Source: Ruegeria sp. ANG-S4 | GTDB taxonomy: Bacteria; Pseudomonadota; Alphaproteobacteria; Rhodobacterales; Rhodobacteraceae | Direction of reading: 5' to 3' | DNA length: 64,000 nt | NCBI RefSeq assembly: GCF_000814005.1 | Contig: NZ_JWLK01000001.1 | Span: forward strand, 62,001-126,000 | Shown here: positions 36,375 through 46,814 of the stretch, piece by piece | Layout of the letters: each line of letters begins with the position of its first letter | Numbering within the stretch: position 1 is the first letter of the stretch | Program-made: the position numbers and the translations under genes | The notes under the pieces: model-generated | What the model was told of the DNA's origin: nothing | The model's database searches: none | Seen by the model: the letters and a program-made list of their open reading frames with translations, nothing else

Positions 36375-37472
36375 ATGGGATTGGCCCTGACCGAGCTTAC
36401 GGTCTCGCATTTTCGGTCTCATAAGCTGGCGCGGCTGGCGCTGGATGGGCGTCCAGTGGCAATTCATGGACCGAACGGGGCGGGCAAGACCAACATTCTG
36501 GAAGCGGTCTCCCTGTTTTCACCCGGCCGCGGGATGCGGCGGGCAAGTGCAGCTGAGATGACGCGGCGACCCGAGTCGCTGGGGTGGAAGCTGTCCGGTG
36601 TTCTGAATGTGCAGGGCCGGAACCATGAGATCGAGACATGGTCCGAGGGTGGCGCGGCGCGGCTGGTGCGGATTGACGGTAAGGCCGGCAGCCAAATTGA
36701 ACTGGGAAAACTGGCGCGGGTGGTCTGGTTGATCCCTTCAATGGACCGGCTGTGGATCGAAGGGGCCGAGGGGCGGCGGCGGTTTTTGGATCGGATCGCG
36801 TTGAGCTTTGATCCGGCCCATGCCGAGGCATCTCTGACCTATGAAAAGGCAATGCGCGAGCGGAACCGGCTGTTGAAGGAACAGGTGCGAGATGCCCATT
36901 GGTACGCGGCGCTAGAGGGGCAGATGGCGGAGACTGGACATCGCATCCATACGGCGCGCTTGATGGCGCTGGACCATCTGCGGGCCGCGCAGGATCAGGC
37001 GGAAACGGCGTTTCCTTCAGCCGATCTGGAGTTGGTACAGACCGAGGGTGCGATGCCCGCGACGGCGGAAGACATGCGAGACGCCCTGAACGAAAGCCGG
37101 TTTCGCGATCTGGCCGCAGGTCGTACACTGGTCGGGCCGCATCGGTCGGACCTTTATGGTGTCTTTGCAGCGAAGGGCGTGCCCGCCAAGGATTGTTCCA
37201 CCGGTGAGCAAAAGGCGCTGCTGGTCTCGCTGATCCTGTCGAACGCGCGGGCCTTGGCAGGGATGGTTGGGGCGCCCCCGATCGTTTTGCTGGATGAAGT
37301 GGCGGCGCATCTGGACGCAGCCCGACGCGCGGCGCTTTATGATGAGATTTGTGCGCTGGGCGCTCAGGCCTGGATGACGGGCACCGGGCCTGAGCTGTTC
37401 TCGGAATTGGGCGACCGGGCCCAGACGCTGATCGTCAGCGAGAGTGACGAGGGCTCGGTCGTGAGCGCTTAG
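36375..37472 (+). CDS. recF: DNA replication and repair protein RecF
   Basis: SMC-like ATPase that loads RecA at single-strand gaps. The 365-residue product has LTVSHFRSHKLARLAL, Walker A HGPNGAGKTNILEAVSLFSPGRG, the signature STGEQKALLVSLIL and Walker B PPIVLLDEVAAHLD. GGGAGG precedes ATG 36375; the longer frame from 36288 includes the intergenic repeat. The gene's end overlaps the convergent AhpD-like gene by 4 bases. Confidence 0.95.
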   Translation: MGLALTELTVSHFRSHKLARLALDGRPVAIHGPNGAGKTNILEAVSLFSPGRGMRRASAAEMTRRPESLGWKLSGVLNVQGRNHEIETWSEGGAARLVRIDGKAGSQIELGKLARVVWLIPSMDRLWIEGAEGRRRFLDRIALSFDPAHAEASLTYEKAMRERNRLLKEQVRDAHWYAALEGQMAETGHRIHTARLMALDHLRAAQDQAETAFPSADLELVQTEGAMPATAEDMRDALNESRFRDLAAGRTLVGPHRSDLYGVFAAKGVPAKDCSTGEQKALLVSLILSNARALAGMVGAPPIVLLDEVAAHLDAARRAALYDEICALGAQAWMTGTGPELFSELGDRAQTLIVSESDEGSVVSA

Positions 37473-38035
37473 GCTGGTTCGCCGACCTTACGCTCCCAAA
37501 GGAAACCACGCATGACTTCGTCAACCGGCGTTTTGGCCATGTGGTTGACGTAGTTCGACATGGTTTTCTGCGCCAGACCCAGCACAACATCCAGCACCGC
37601 GCGGTGGGAATAGCCTGCGTCAAAGAATGCCTGTAGCTGCGCCTCGGTCGGGTTGCCGCGGGTTTCCATGACTTGCAGGGTGAAGGTGCGCAGCGCCTCA
37701 AGTTTGGGCGAGGGCAGCGGCGTTTCGTTGCGCAGTGCCTCGGTGATGTCGTCCGAGACCTTCATCATCTTTGCGATGCCGGTATGGGCGGGCACGCAGT
37801 AATGGCATTCGTTTTCGACGTTGATGGTCTGCCAGACAACGGTTTTTTCATCATTGTCGAAATCGGTCTGCAGGAAAAGACCGTGAAGAACCTGATAGCC
37901 TTCCAGATGCTGCGGACTTTCTGCCATTACCTTGTGCAGGCCGGGCAGGCGGCCAAACGCGGCCTGAGATTTCTCGAGCAGCGGTTTGGACCCTTCAGGG
38001 GCGGATTCGAGGTCATGAGAGGGGAAGTTTGCCAT
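37469..38035 (-). CDS. Carboxymuconolactone decarboxylase/AhpD-like protein
   Basis: The 188-residue product belongs to the CMD/AhpD-like superfamily: the redox motif NECHYCVPAHTGIAKM has two cysteines three apart and a downstream histidine, as in AhpD-type peroxidase partners. The second half repeats a helical unit (FDAGYSHRAVLDVVLGLAQKTMSNYVNHMA). It is probably a thiol-dependent peroxide or alkylating-stress protein; decarboxylase activity is unlikely. It is divergent from a TetR gene with two operator-like palindromes in between. Confidence 0.88.
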   Translation of the reverse strand: MANFPSHDLESAPEGSKPLLEKSQAAFGRLPGLHKVMAESPQHLEGYQVLHGLFLQTDFDNDEKTVVWQTINVENECHYCVPAHTGIAKMMKVSDDITEALRNETPLPSPKLEALRTFTLQVMETRGNPTEAQLQAFFDAGYSHRAVLDVVLGLAQKTMSNYVNHMAKTPVDEVMRGFLWERKVGEPA

Positions 38036-38080
38036 GTCAAAACTCCTGTTTCTGGCGCGATGAGTCGTATTTAGGCTTTA

Positions 38081-38120
38081 TTGAGCGATCACTCAAGTAT
38101 ATATTTGAGCGAACGTTCAA
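38081..38120. promoter_or_regulatory. Two tandem TetR-type operators
   Basis: TTGAGCGATCACTCAA (38081-38096) and TTGAGCGAACGTTCAA (38105-38120) are 16-bp near-perfect palindromes with starts 24 bp apart, in the 100-bp gap between the divergent AhpD-like and TetR genes. The regulator very probably represses both from here. Confidence 0.85.
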
Positions 38121-38135
38121 GAATTGGTGATCACG

Positions 38136-38708
38136 ATGCCACGCAAACCCTCATATGATCGCGACGCGCTGATCGCACAGGCCCGGGATATATTCTGGCG
38201 TCAGGGTTGGGCGGGAACGTCATTGAAAGATCTGGAACGTGAACTGAAGCTGAAGCCAGGCAGCTTTTATGCGGCTTTTGGCTCCAAGGATGCGCTCTAT
38301 GCACTGGCGTTACAGCGTTATGCGCAGGACGGGGTCAGCAACATGATGGCTCTGGCGCAAGAGCTGGGGCCGCTGGGTGCGCTCAAGGCGCAACCGCGTC
38401 GCGTGATCGAGGCATCGGAACTGCCGACCAAAGCTTGCATGCTGTCCAAAACCTATGCTGAGTTGCAGGCCAAGGATCATGATCTGGCCGATCAGGCCCG
38501 GACGCATATGATCGTGATGAAAACCTGTTTTGCAGACCTGTTTCGGCAGGCGCAGAACGCCGGAGAGATCGGCGCAGACCACGATCCCGACCGTCTTGCA
38601 GCACGGTATCAATCCGATCTTTTGGGGCTGCGCCTGTCAGCGGAACGCGACGACATAAATGCGGTGGAAATTGCCGAAGACATCGCAACCGATCTCGACC
38701 GGCTTTGA
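38136..38708 (+). CDS. TetR family transcriptional regulator
   Basis: The 190-residue product has an N-terminal TetR DNA-binding domain: YDRDALIAQARDIFWRQGW then GTSLKDLERELKLKPGSFYAAFGSKDALYALAL. The C-terminal part resembles the YxaF/AcrR-like ligand domains (TKACMLSKTYAELQAKDHDLA). It contains a cysteine (KACML) that could sense thiol stress. Starts at 38124 and 38136 are possible. It probably autoregulates through 38081-38120. Confidence 0.92.
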   Translation: MPRKPSYDRDALIAQARDIFWRQGWAGTSLKDLERELKLKPGSFYAAFGSKDALYALALQRYAQDGVSNMMALAQELGPLGALKAQPRRVIEASELPTKACMLSKTYAELQAKDHDLADQARTHMIVMKTCFADLFRQAQNAGEIGADHDPDRLAARYQSDLLGLRLSAERDDINAVEIAEDIATDLDRL

Positions 38709-41228
<2,520 letters not shown>

Positions 41229-41419
41229 GGGGCTGTAGGGACGCGCACAAACCTACACGCGCCGCATAAGTTTGCAGGATTCCCCCATAAGCCTGCATGC
41301 TTTCCTGCATTTTGAGAAATATCTGGGCGATTTCCATTTAAAGTTGATTAAGGATAGTGTGTCAAAGGCGCGCTATTGCTTTAGCGACCCAATGAGGCAA
41401 CCATCGGTAAGCGTTTGGC

Positions 41420-41446
41420 GCCTAGCCGTACGTATTTCGGCTAGGC
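41420..41446. terminator. Hairpin in the gap downstream of gyrB
   Basis: GCCTAGCCG (41420-41428), nine-base loop, CGGCTAGGC (41438-41446), then a T-rich stretch. It is about 190 bases after the gyrB stop, in a 335-bp gap (41229-41563) with no other recognisable gene. Confidence 0.7.
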
Positions 41447-41563
41447 TTCTCTTCTGTTATTCGATCTTTTTGTCAATGAAACCTAACGTATTCGCATTTT
41501 CTAAAAGCGTTCGAACCTTTGCGCGATCCTGGGTAGCCTGATCTGACTGGTCCGATGTGATTG

Positions 41564-41938
41564 TTAGTGCATGATTGGCCTGTTTTCCACCGAGACGATG
41601 GTTTCCGGTGCCGGCGGGCGGTAGCCCAATGCACTGTGCGGTCGCTTCGTGTTGTAGTGTTTCCTCCACCCTTCGATGATGATCTGTGCCTCTCTCAGGG
41701 AGTAGAAGATTTCCCGGTTCAGCAGTTCGTCCCGGAACCGCGCGTTGAAGCTCTCGACATAGCCGTTCTCCCAAGGCGATCCTGGCTCAATGTAAGCCGT
41801 CTCGGCCCCGACAGCTGCGATCCAGTCTCTGACCGCCTGAGCGACGAACTCGGGACCGTTGTCACTACGCACATAGCCGTGTTCGACGCGTCGACATACC
41901 TCGCGATAACATCGATTGCAGTCATCGGCACTGTTCAC
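41564..41938 (-). pseudogene. IS3-family transposase remnant (C-terminal part of OrfB)
   Basis: The frame encodes the end of a DDE integrase-core transposase: RSDNGPEFVAQAVRDWI with the second catalytic Asp, ETAYIEPGSPWENGYVESFNARFRDELLN with the catalytic Glu, and YNTKRPHSALGYRPPAPET. The first half of the protein, including the first Asp, and the OrfA gene are missing; recognisable homology stops at about 41885. It is a dead fragment that abuts the 5' end of the membrane protein gene on the other strand. Confidence 0.9.
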
Positions 41939-42580
41939 GTCTTCTGCGTGTCTTTTTACCGGAGTTTCCCCGCCCTGGCAGGCTGGCTTTCTGATTTTTC
42001 ATCTGGGATCGGACTTGGCTATGCTTTCCTTTTCTTACTACCAAAAATCGGTGAATTGTCGGCCGATTTGGCTGCAAATGGGAAATGGGAAAACTCGCTG
42101 TTCGGTTATTCGCTCCTAGGATTTCTCATTTACTACTTGCTGGAAGCCAGTCGCGACACGGGGGCTGACAACAGGTTGTCGCTTGGCTTGGACACAGTGG
42201 CACTTGGAACCTATAACTGCTTGCTGGCCATTACAGTCATGCAAACGGCGGGAACATCGCCTGAGCTGTACGCTGTTGGAACGTTGGCCTATTCATTGCA
42301 TTTGTTTGGGGTGAATATCTTTCTCTATAAGACCCACCCCGGACACATGTCTGGATGGCTACGCGCATACTTTGTCGCGTCTCTTGCAGTCGGCATATTG
42401 ATCGGCCTCCACGCGGACAAAAGTAGCATGATCTATTCAGTTGCGACTGGGTTGACAGGGGGCGTGATCATAGCCCTGTCTCTTCGGGTCAAACTGCCCA
42501 GCCTTTCGGCAGTGAATACAAAAGCTCTGTTGATTGGTGTGGTGTTTGCTGCGGTCGCAGTCGAGGTCACCCGGTACTAA
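41879..42580 (+). CDS. Membrane protein, 5' end probably cut by the IS remnant
   Basis: The 233-residue product from the GTG at 41879 has about seven hydrophobic segments: YLAITSIAVIGTVHVFCV, GIGLGYAFLFLLPKIG, LFGYSLLGFLIYYLL, LGTYNCLLAITVMQ, LAYSLHLFGVNIFLY, FVASLAVGILIGL and ALLIGVVFAAVAVEV. I do not recognise the family; FLFLLPKIGELSADL recalls ZIP-type transporters only loosely. The frame runs open back to 41561 but that part is antisense to the transposase. The native start may have been lost at the junction near 41885. Confidence 0.55.
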   Translation: MFDASTYLAITSIAVIGTVHVFCVSFYRSFPALAGWLSDFSSGIGLGYAFLFLLPKIGELSADLAANGKWENSLFGYSLLGFLIYYLLEASRDTGADNRLSLGLDTVALGTYNCLLAITVMQTAGTSPELYAVGTLAYSLHLFGVNIFLYKTHPGHMSGWLRAYFVASLAVGILIGLHADKSSMIYSVATGLTGGVIIALSLRVKLPSLSAVNTKALLIGVVFAAVAVEVTRY

Positions 42581-42659
42581 CCCGACGACACGGTTAAGTC
42601 TTTCCGTAGTATAAGCCGAGCCATTTGGCTCAGCTTACTAGATTAAGATAATCTGAAAT

Positions 42660-43988
42660 TCATTTACTCAAAGTCTCTGCAATGCCTTTCATCGCAACCA
42701 TAGAGTCCAGGTACATAGGTGTGTTCTGAACTTCTGGCTGGCTTGATAGCTTCACCATAACCACATTGGCTTTCTGGTTCACATACAATAGCTGCCCATA
42801 GACACCAATGCCGTAGAACGCACCATTTTCTATATCTTTGACCCAGACTTGGTTACGGTAGTGGAATCCTTCAAACACCTCTGCATATGCGCTTTTCTCA
42901 TAAGCTGCGATAACGTCATCATTTGCCTGAATCGTGTCAGCTATCCAATCTGGAGGAATAACTTGAGTGTCGTTAACTTTACCGTTGTCCAGCATCATTA
43001 TGCCAAATCGCAATAGGTCACGAGAGCTGGTGAACATCCCACCACTGGTTTGCACAATCCTTTTGGGCCCTAGTTCGCTATATGCAGGGTCCTGAGCACC
43101 GATGCCCTGCCATAATTCGGCTAGTACATCCAAATAGCTCTCGCCAGTTGCCGACTCGATAACCATACCAAGTAGTGCAGATAGAACTGAACGGTAACTA
43201 TATACCTCACCGTCCTCTACCAATGTCTCGCGATCACTCAGAGAGATCATGTACTCTTTGACGCCAGACTCGGTATCGCAAATTTCAACTTTTTCTGAGA
43301 GGTCCTGACCAAACGCACAGAACAGATCACCAGCATCGTCTAAGTAGCCACTGGACGCATCTTTCCAATCAACAGCAGCGGTCATATCAAGTAGATGTCT
43401 AACCGTTGTATTTTTGAATGCTGGGCCTTCCAACTCTGGCAGGTATTCGGTGATCAGCTTTTTAGGATCTAATTCTCCCGCCTCAACCGCCAGCCCTGCT
43501 GCCATACCCAACACTGTCTTGGTGATCGAGTGAATGCGGTGAGGCGTATCAGCTCTCATGCCATTGAAGTACTTTTCAGCGACCAATTTGCCATCGTGAT
43601 AAATCAAAAAGCTATCGGTATGCGTTTGATGCAACCAGTCGTTGATGTTCTGTTCTTCATTATTGCTAGCTGTGAAAACAAAAGTCTCAAGCTCAGTTGG
43701 GTATGCCGCTTTTTCCAAAGTACGTACCCAATCTGACGGTGGAACTCGTGCTAATTCGCCAAATACATTTGTGCCTTCAAATATCCATGGGCTTCTATCT
43801 ACAGACTCAACGGTTTCGTCCCAGAAATAACCAGCCTCTGCGCTTGCTGGTTGTGTAGAAGCAGTAAATACCGCACCGGAGGCCAAAAGAGCGATAGCAA
43901 TAGCGGAAGTCACTAACAGCTTGTTTGCATTTCTTTTCAATTTTGGGGATCTCCGTCCGACTAGACAATCTCTAAGCAATCCAGCCAC
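42660..43988 (-). CDS. Serine hydrolase, class C beta-lactamase/NylB-like
   Basis: The 442-residue product has a signal-like segment (LLVTSAIAIALLASGAVFTASTQPASA, about 24-50), so it is probably exported. The catalytic S-x-x-K is SITK at 154-157, with YSYRS as the Y-x-N equivalent near 257 and a C-terminal GIGVYGQL in place of the KTG motif. This pattern fits family S12 hydrolases such as 6-aminohexanoate-dimer hydrolase or esterases; a beta-lactam role is not implied. AT-rich composition suggests acquisition. The start is uncertain because the leader begins with about 20 basic residues. Confidence 0.85.
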   Translation of the reverse strand: MAGLLRDCLVGRRSPKLKRNANKLLVTSAIAIALLASGAVFTASTQPASAEAGYFWDETVESVDRSPWIFEGTNVFGELARVPPSDWVRTLEKAAYPTELETFVFTASNNEEQNINDWLHQTHTDSFLIYHDGKLVAEKYFNGMRADTPHRIHSITKTVLGMAAGLAVEAGELDPKKLITEYLPELEGPAFKNTTVRHLLDMTAAVDWKDASSGYLDDAGDLFCAFGQDLSEKVEICDTESGVKEYMISLSDRETLVEDGEVYSYRSVLSALLGMVIESATGESYLDVLAELWQGIGAQDPAYSELGPKRIVQTSGGMFTSSRDLLRFGIMMLDNGKVNDTQVIPPDWIADTIQANDDVIAAYEKSAYAEVFEGFHYRNQVWVKDIENGAFYGIGVYGQLLYVNQKANVVMVKLSSQPEVQNTPMYLDSMVAMKGIAETLSK

Positions 43989-44169
43989 GCTTCAGCTCTG
44001 GTGTCTAGCCCCTTGTGTTTGGGCCAAAGGCTGTCAAACGACTGCGAACTAGTTTCTGGAAGGACAGCTTAGTAGTCGCAAGCGACGGATGGCAGATACT
44101 GTGCATTAGTCGCCTTGGGCAATGCCCGCTTCGTACGCATCACGGAAGTTGCAAAGTCCAGTTTTGAAG

Positions 44170-44240
44170 GTCTGCTTTGGGCTGCGACCAGCTATTCATG
44201 CAGGCAGCGGAGAATGGCCACGTCGGAGCCCAAAGCAGAC
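44170..44240. repeat. 14-bp inverted repeat with AGCCCAAAGCAGAC arms
   Basis: GTCTGCTTTGGGCT (44170-44183) and its exact reverse complement AGCCCAAAGCAGAC (44227-44240), 43 bases apart. The gap 43989-44320 otherwise shows no gene. Related sequence occurs at 20874-20892 and 45181-45196. Confidence 0.75.
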
Positions 44241-44320
44241 ACACCCGTAGCAAAATGATATGATCATAGAACCAGAGGCGCTCATACATTCAGGAACCGT
44301 ACTTTACGGAGGTCGGATGA

Positions 44321-44614
44321 ATGATCATGCGCATCTTTCAGGTCGTGACTCGGCCAGGCAAAGAGGAAGAGTTCAGCAAGTTCTTCCATGAAACAGCTAT
44401 ACCCTTGATGAGAGGTACTAAGGGCATCGTTCAAGTGTTTCCTGGTGCCGCACGTGCTGACACACCACGAGAATTCAGCTTTGTCATGGTGTGGGAAAAC
44501 CTAGAGGCACTAAAGGCTTTTGTCGGCGAAAACTACCAGAGCCCGCATATCGATCCGGCGGAGGCGGAATTGGTCGAGTCGCGTTCTATCAAGCATTATG
44601 AGCTGGTCCAATAA
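44321..44614 (+). CDS. Antibiotic biosynthesis monooxygenase (ABM) domain protein
   Basis: The 97-residue product is a single dimeric alpha/beta-barrel domain: MRIFQVVTRPGKEEEFSKFF, the central PLMRGTKGIVQVFPG, and EFSFVMVWENLEALKAFVGENY. ABM proteins act as small monooxygenases or as ligand-binding proteins of unknown purpose. GGAGG 8 bases before the ATG supports 44321. Its partner may be the GFA-family gene 39 bases downstream. Confidence 0.85.
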   Translation: MIMRIFQVVTRPGKEEEFSKFFHETAIPLMRGTKGIVQVFPGAARADTPREFSFVMVWENLEALKAFVGENYQSPHIDPAEAELVESRSIKHYELVQ

Positions 44615-44653
44615 GGGCCATGGCTGAACACAAGGAAACAACTCGGGGGAAAA

Positions 44654-45112
44654 ATGATCAAAGGGAAATGCGGCTGCGGAGCCGTAACGTATCAGATGAC
44701 ATCACAACCCATGTTCGTGCATTGCTGCCACTGTAGCGAATGTCAGCGACAAACCGGAGCAGCCTACGTCTTGAACGCCATCATTGAGGCTGATCGCGTG
44801 ACGTGCAAAGGGCCGATCACCGAAAATGAGCTCTCCACTCCAAGCGGGAAAGGTCAGATTATTACGCGCTGTGGGGATTGCGGCGTCGCCGTTTTTAGCA
44901 GCTACATGATCCGCCTTGGAAAGCTAAGGTACGTGCGCGTCGGAACACTGGACAACCCGGATCAATGTCCTCCGGATGCACAGATTTTCACGAGCAGCAA
45001 ACAGGCCTGGGTGCCACTCAGCGAGGACATTCCTATCTTCGAGGAATTTTACAAGTTCGATGAGGTGTGGCCGCAGAATTCGTTGGAACGTTTGGAGACT
45101 GCTTTATCCTGA
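44654..45112 (+). CDS. GFA/CENP-V family zinc protein
   Basis: The 152-residue product has the glutathione-dependent formaldehyde-activating enzyme fold: KCGCGAVTYQ, HCCHCSECQRQTGAAYV and RCGDCGVAVFS bind the zinc ions. Most members do not act on formaldehyde, so the reaction is unknown. It is 39 bases after the ABM gene and probably co-transcribed. The following 268 bp to 45381 hold no recognised gene. Confidence 0.92.
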   Translation: MIKGKCGCGAVTYQMTSQPMFVHCCHCSECQRQTGAAYVLNAIIEADRVTCKGPITENELSTPSGKGQIITRCGDCGVAVFSSYMIRLGKLRYVRVGTLDNPDQCPPDAQIFTSSKQAWVPLSEDIPIFEEFYKFDEVWPQNSLERLETALS

Positions 45113-45380
45113 CGGATCAGTCGCTGAGGCTGAATGGCGGCGTTTGTCCGCAAATAGGCGTTTGCAAAGCCCGACGAGCAAGGTCCGTTTTGGGCTGGTT
45201 GGTTTTGCTCTGATTTGGTGGACACCTATAATAGACGCAGAGCAGTGTTGGGGAAATGCTTATCCGGGGCGCTATGGTTCCTAGCAGGCGAGGCGCTTAT
45301 AAGAAGCGCGCACTACTACAGCGACAGTCGCCATAGCCTTCTTATGTTTAATTTTGGGTAATGGCGGCAGGTAATTTGTA

Positions 45381-45977
45381 CTAGCGGTCTGGGTCTGTAT
45401 CGAGTTTGCCCCAGAGATCATCAACCATATCTGAGAAGCCATCATTCGAGGCCTCCTTGGGCATTAGACCAGCTCTTCGCCGGCGTTCGACCTCGGCCAT
45501 TAGTTCTTCCTCTGTGGCTGTCTCAAACACATCGCATCGGAGAGCTTCAATCTCGTCCGCTGTCCACGACTCAAATTTGTCAGCGTAGAAGCCCAGAGAA
45601 CACGGCTCGTCATCAGAAATCTGTTTAACCACCGCATTCCAATCATCACTCTGATTCGGTTCATTTTCGACCCTCTCATCTAGTTCGCGGATAGACTTGC
45701 GGATCATCGGCAGCAGCTCTGCCTGAACGCTTTCTTCACCTACACCAGTCCCTGCAAGCCAAAGGTTCGCAATCTTGCGGACGAGCGCCCAAGCCGTCAA
45801 ATTTCGAGGGTGACCTTTAATCCGGCCGCCAAGGCCTTTTTCTTTAATGCCCAGCTGTTTAGCGGCCCGTTCGTTCATTCGGATATTGTAATCGGACACG
45901 TCCGCGAGTTCTGAATCGTTCTCAGCAATGGCTCGAGCGACCTCGTTTTCGCCGACATAGACAACCACCTTCAACAT
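45381..45977 (-). CDS. Unknown protein, last gene of the zinc-ribbon operon
   Basis: The 198-residue acidic product is not recognised. It has no membrane segment or signal. The N-terminus is compact and possibly beta-rich (MLKVVVYVGENEVARAIAEN), the middle has MNERAAKQLGIKEKGLGGRIKGH and a Trp-bearing helix (ALVRKIANLWLAGTGVG), and the C-terminal half is helical and acidic (ATEEELMAEVERRRRAGLMPKEA). It is 4 bases after the small membrane protein gene and is the final cistron of the operon starting at 48554. Confidence 0.7.
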   Translation of the reverse strand: MLKVVVYVGENEVARAIAENDSELADVSDYNIRMNERAAKQLGIKEKGLGGRIKGHPRNLTAWALVRKIANLWLAGTGVGEESVQAELLPMIRKSIRELDERVENEPNQSDDWNAVVKQISDDEPCSLGFYADKFESWTADEIEALRCDVFETATEEELMAEVERRRRAGLMPKEASNDGFSDMVDDLWGKLDTDPDR

Positions 45978-45981
45978 CCCG

Positions 45982-46173
45982 CTACCCCTTCCTTCGCCGG
46001 TTCATCACTCGGTCCAGGTGGCTGTAGTCCAGATCTCGCATGATCCTTTGCACTTGCTCTGGATCGACTTTGCGATCTTTTCCAGCGGTGTAGACGATGT
46101 GTCTGACGTAGATCGCCAACGCGACAATGATCACGGCGGATAAGATCAAGCTGAAATGCTCCGCCCCCATCAC
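45982..46173 (-). CDS. Small single-pass membrane protein in the zinc-ribbon operon
   Basis: The 63-residue product starts at GTG 46173 (or ATG 46170) and has one membrane helix (LILSAVIIVALAIYVRHIVY, about 8-28) followed by a basic soluble tail (KVDPEQVQRIMRDLDYSHLDRVMNRRRKG). The GTG shares one base with the TAG of the preceding cistron, so it is translationally coupled. No function can be given; small membrane proteins of this type occur in phage and defence operons. Confidence 0.65.
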   Translation of the reverse strand: MMGAEHFSLILSAVIIVALAIYVRHIVYTAGKDRKVDPEQVQRIMRDLDYSHLDRVMNRRRKG

Positions 46174-46657
46174 TAAGTCTTCTTCCTTGGGTCTTCGATC
46201 CCGAGGTCGTCGAACACGTTGCCGCTACCATCAGTGATCTCGACATCATCGTCGTCAGTCACTAGGTCCCAGGTGTTCTCTTTGACCCATTCATCCCGCC
46301 ATTTGGGCGCATCGGCCGACGCTGTGCAAAATCGGCGATTTGCTCGAGAATCATCTTGCGCAATGCTAGCCAGACTTCCGGACCCTCTTTGCGACGAGCT
46401 TGAAGCTCTGCGATCAAGTCATTCAGAGGAACATCCTGCAACGGGCGCCCGAAGATTTCTTTTACTGAATAAACTTCGCCTCTTTTGTTCTCAGCGATCC
46501 ACTCGTCTGTCCACTCCGGAACCTCGTCGGGCTTTGGCACGACTTCCACCACGTACTCTTGTACAACCTCCAGCAATGCTGGCCAAAACTCTTCATCCGC
46601 TTTCAAGCGCGCTCGAACCTTGGTAATCAGGTCATCGCTAGAAAGTTCGTCACTCAT
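46173..46657 (-). pseudogene. Frameshifted acidic protein with an internal repeat
   Basis: The frame from ATG 46657 (MSDELSSDDLITKV) reads to a stop at 46262, but the coding signal continues in the -1 frame from about 46315 to TAG 46173-46175 (SADAPKWRDEWVKEN, then TWDLVTDDDDVEITDG and VFDDLGIEDPRKKT). The two halves are related: DLITKVRARLKADEEFWPAL and PEWTDEWIAEN in the first match DLIAELQARRKEGPEVWLAL and PKWRDEWVKEN in the second, which shows the second frame is real. The shift is at a run of four T (GAT TTT GCA). One extra T restores the frame. It may be a mutation, a sequencing error or recoding. Confidence 0.75.
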
Positions 46658-46814
46658 CTGTCTTGTCCTTCGGCACAGTAACCTTTCGCGCCCGGATCTC
46701 ATCCGCTGAGATCGGCTTGGTTAGTTTTGCTCGACCAGCCGCAATTTCAGCTTCCACGAGCCGAAGCAAACGCATCGTCTCATCGTCCACCTCAACGTCG
46801 TCATCATCGCCCAT
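46650..46814 (-). CDS. 54-residue acidic protein in the zinc-ribbon operon
   Basis: ATG 46814 gives a product starting MGDDDDVEVDDETMRLLRLVEAE and ending ADEIRARKVTVPKDKTDE, a helical, very acidic N-terminus with a basic C-terminus. It overlaps the end of the 353-residue gene by 11 bases and the start of the next cistron by 8. The track frame from 46907 lies within the upstream gene. No family is recognised; the acidic DDDD tract resembles the acidic tail of the next gene. Confidence 0.6.
   Translation of the reverse strand: MGDDDDVEVDDETMRLLRLVEAEIAAGRAKLTKPISADEIRARKVTVPKDKTDE

Noticed and set aside
41561..41878. N-terminal extension of the membrane protein through the IS remnant
   Set aside because: It is antisense to conserved transposase residues, so unlikely to be native coding sequence.
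45201..45240. Promoter with a perfect TATAAT (45227-45232)
   Set aside because: The -35 match is weak (TTGCTC at 16 bp) and no plus-strand gene follows, so it is not listed as a feature.
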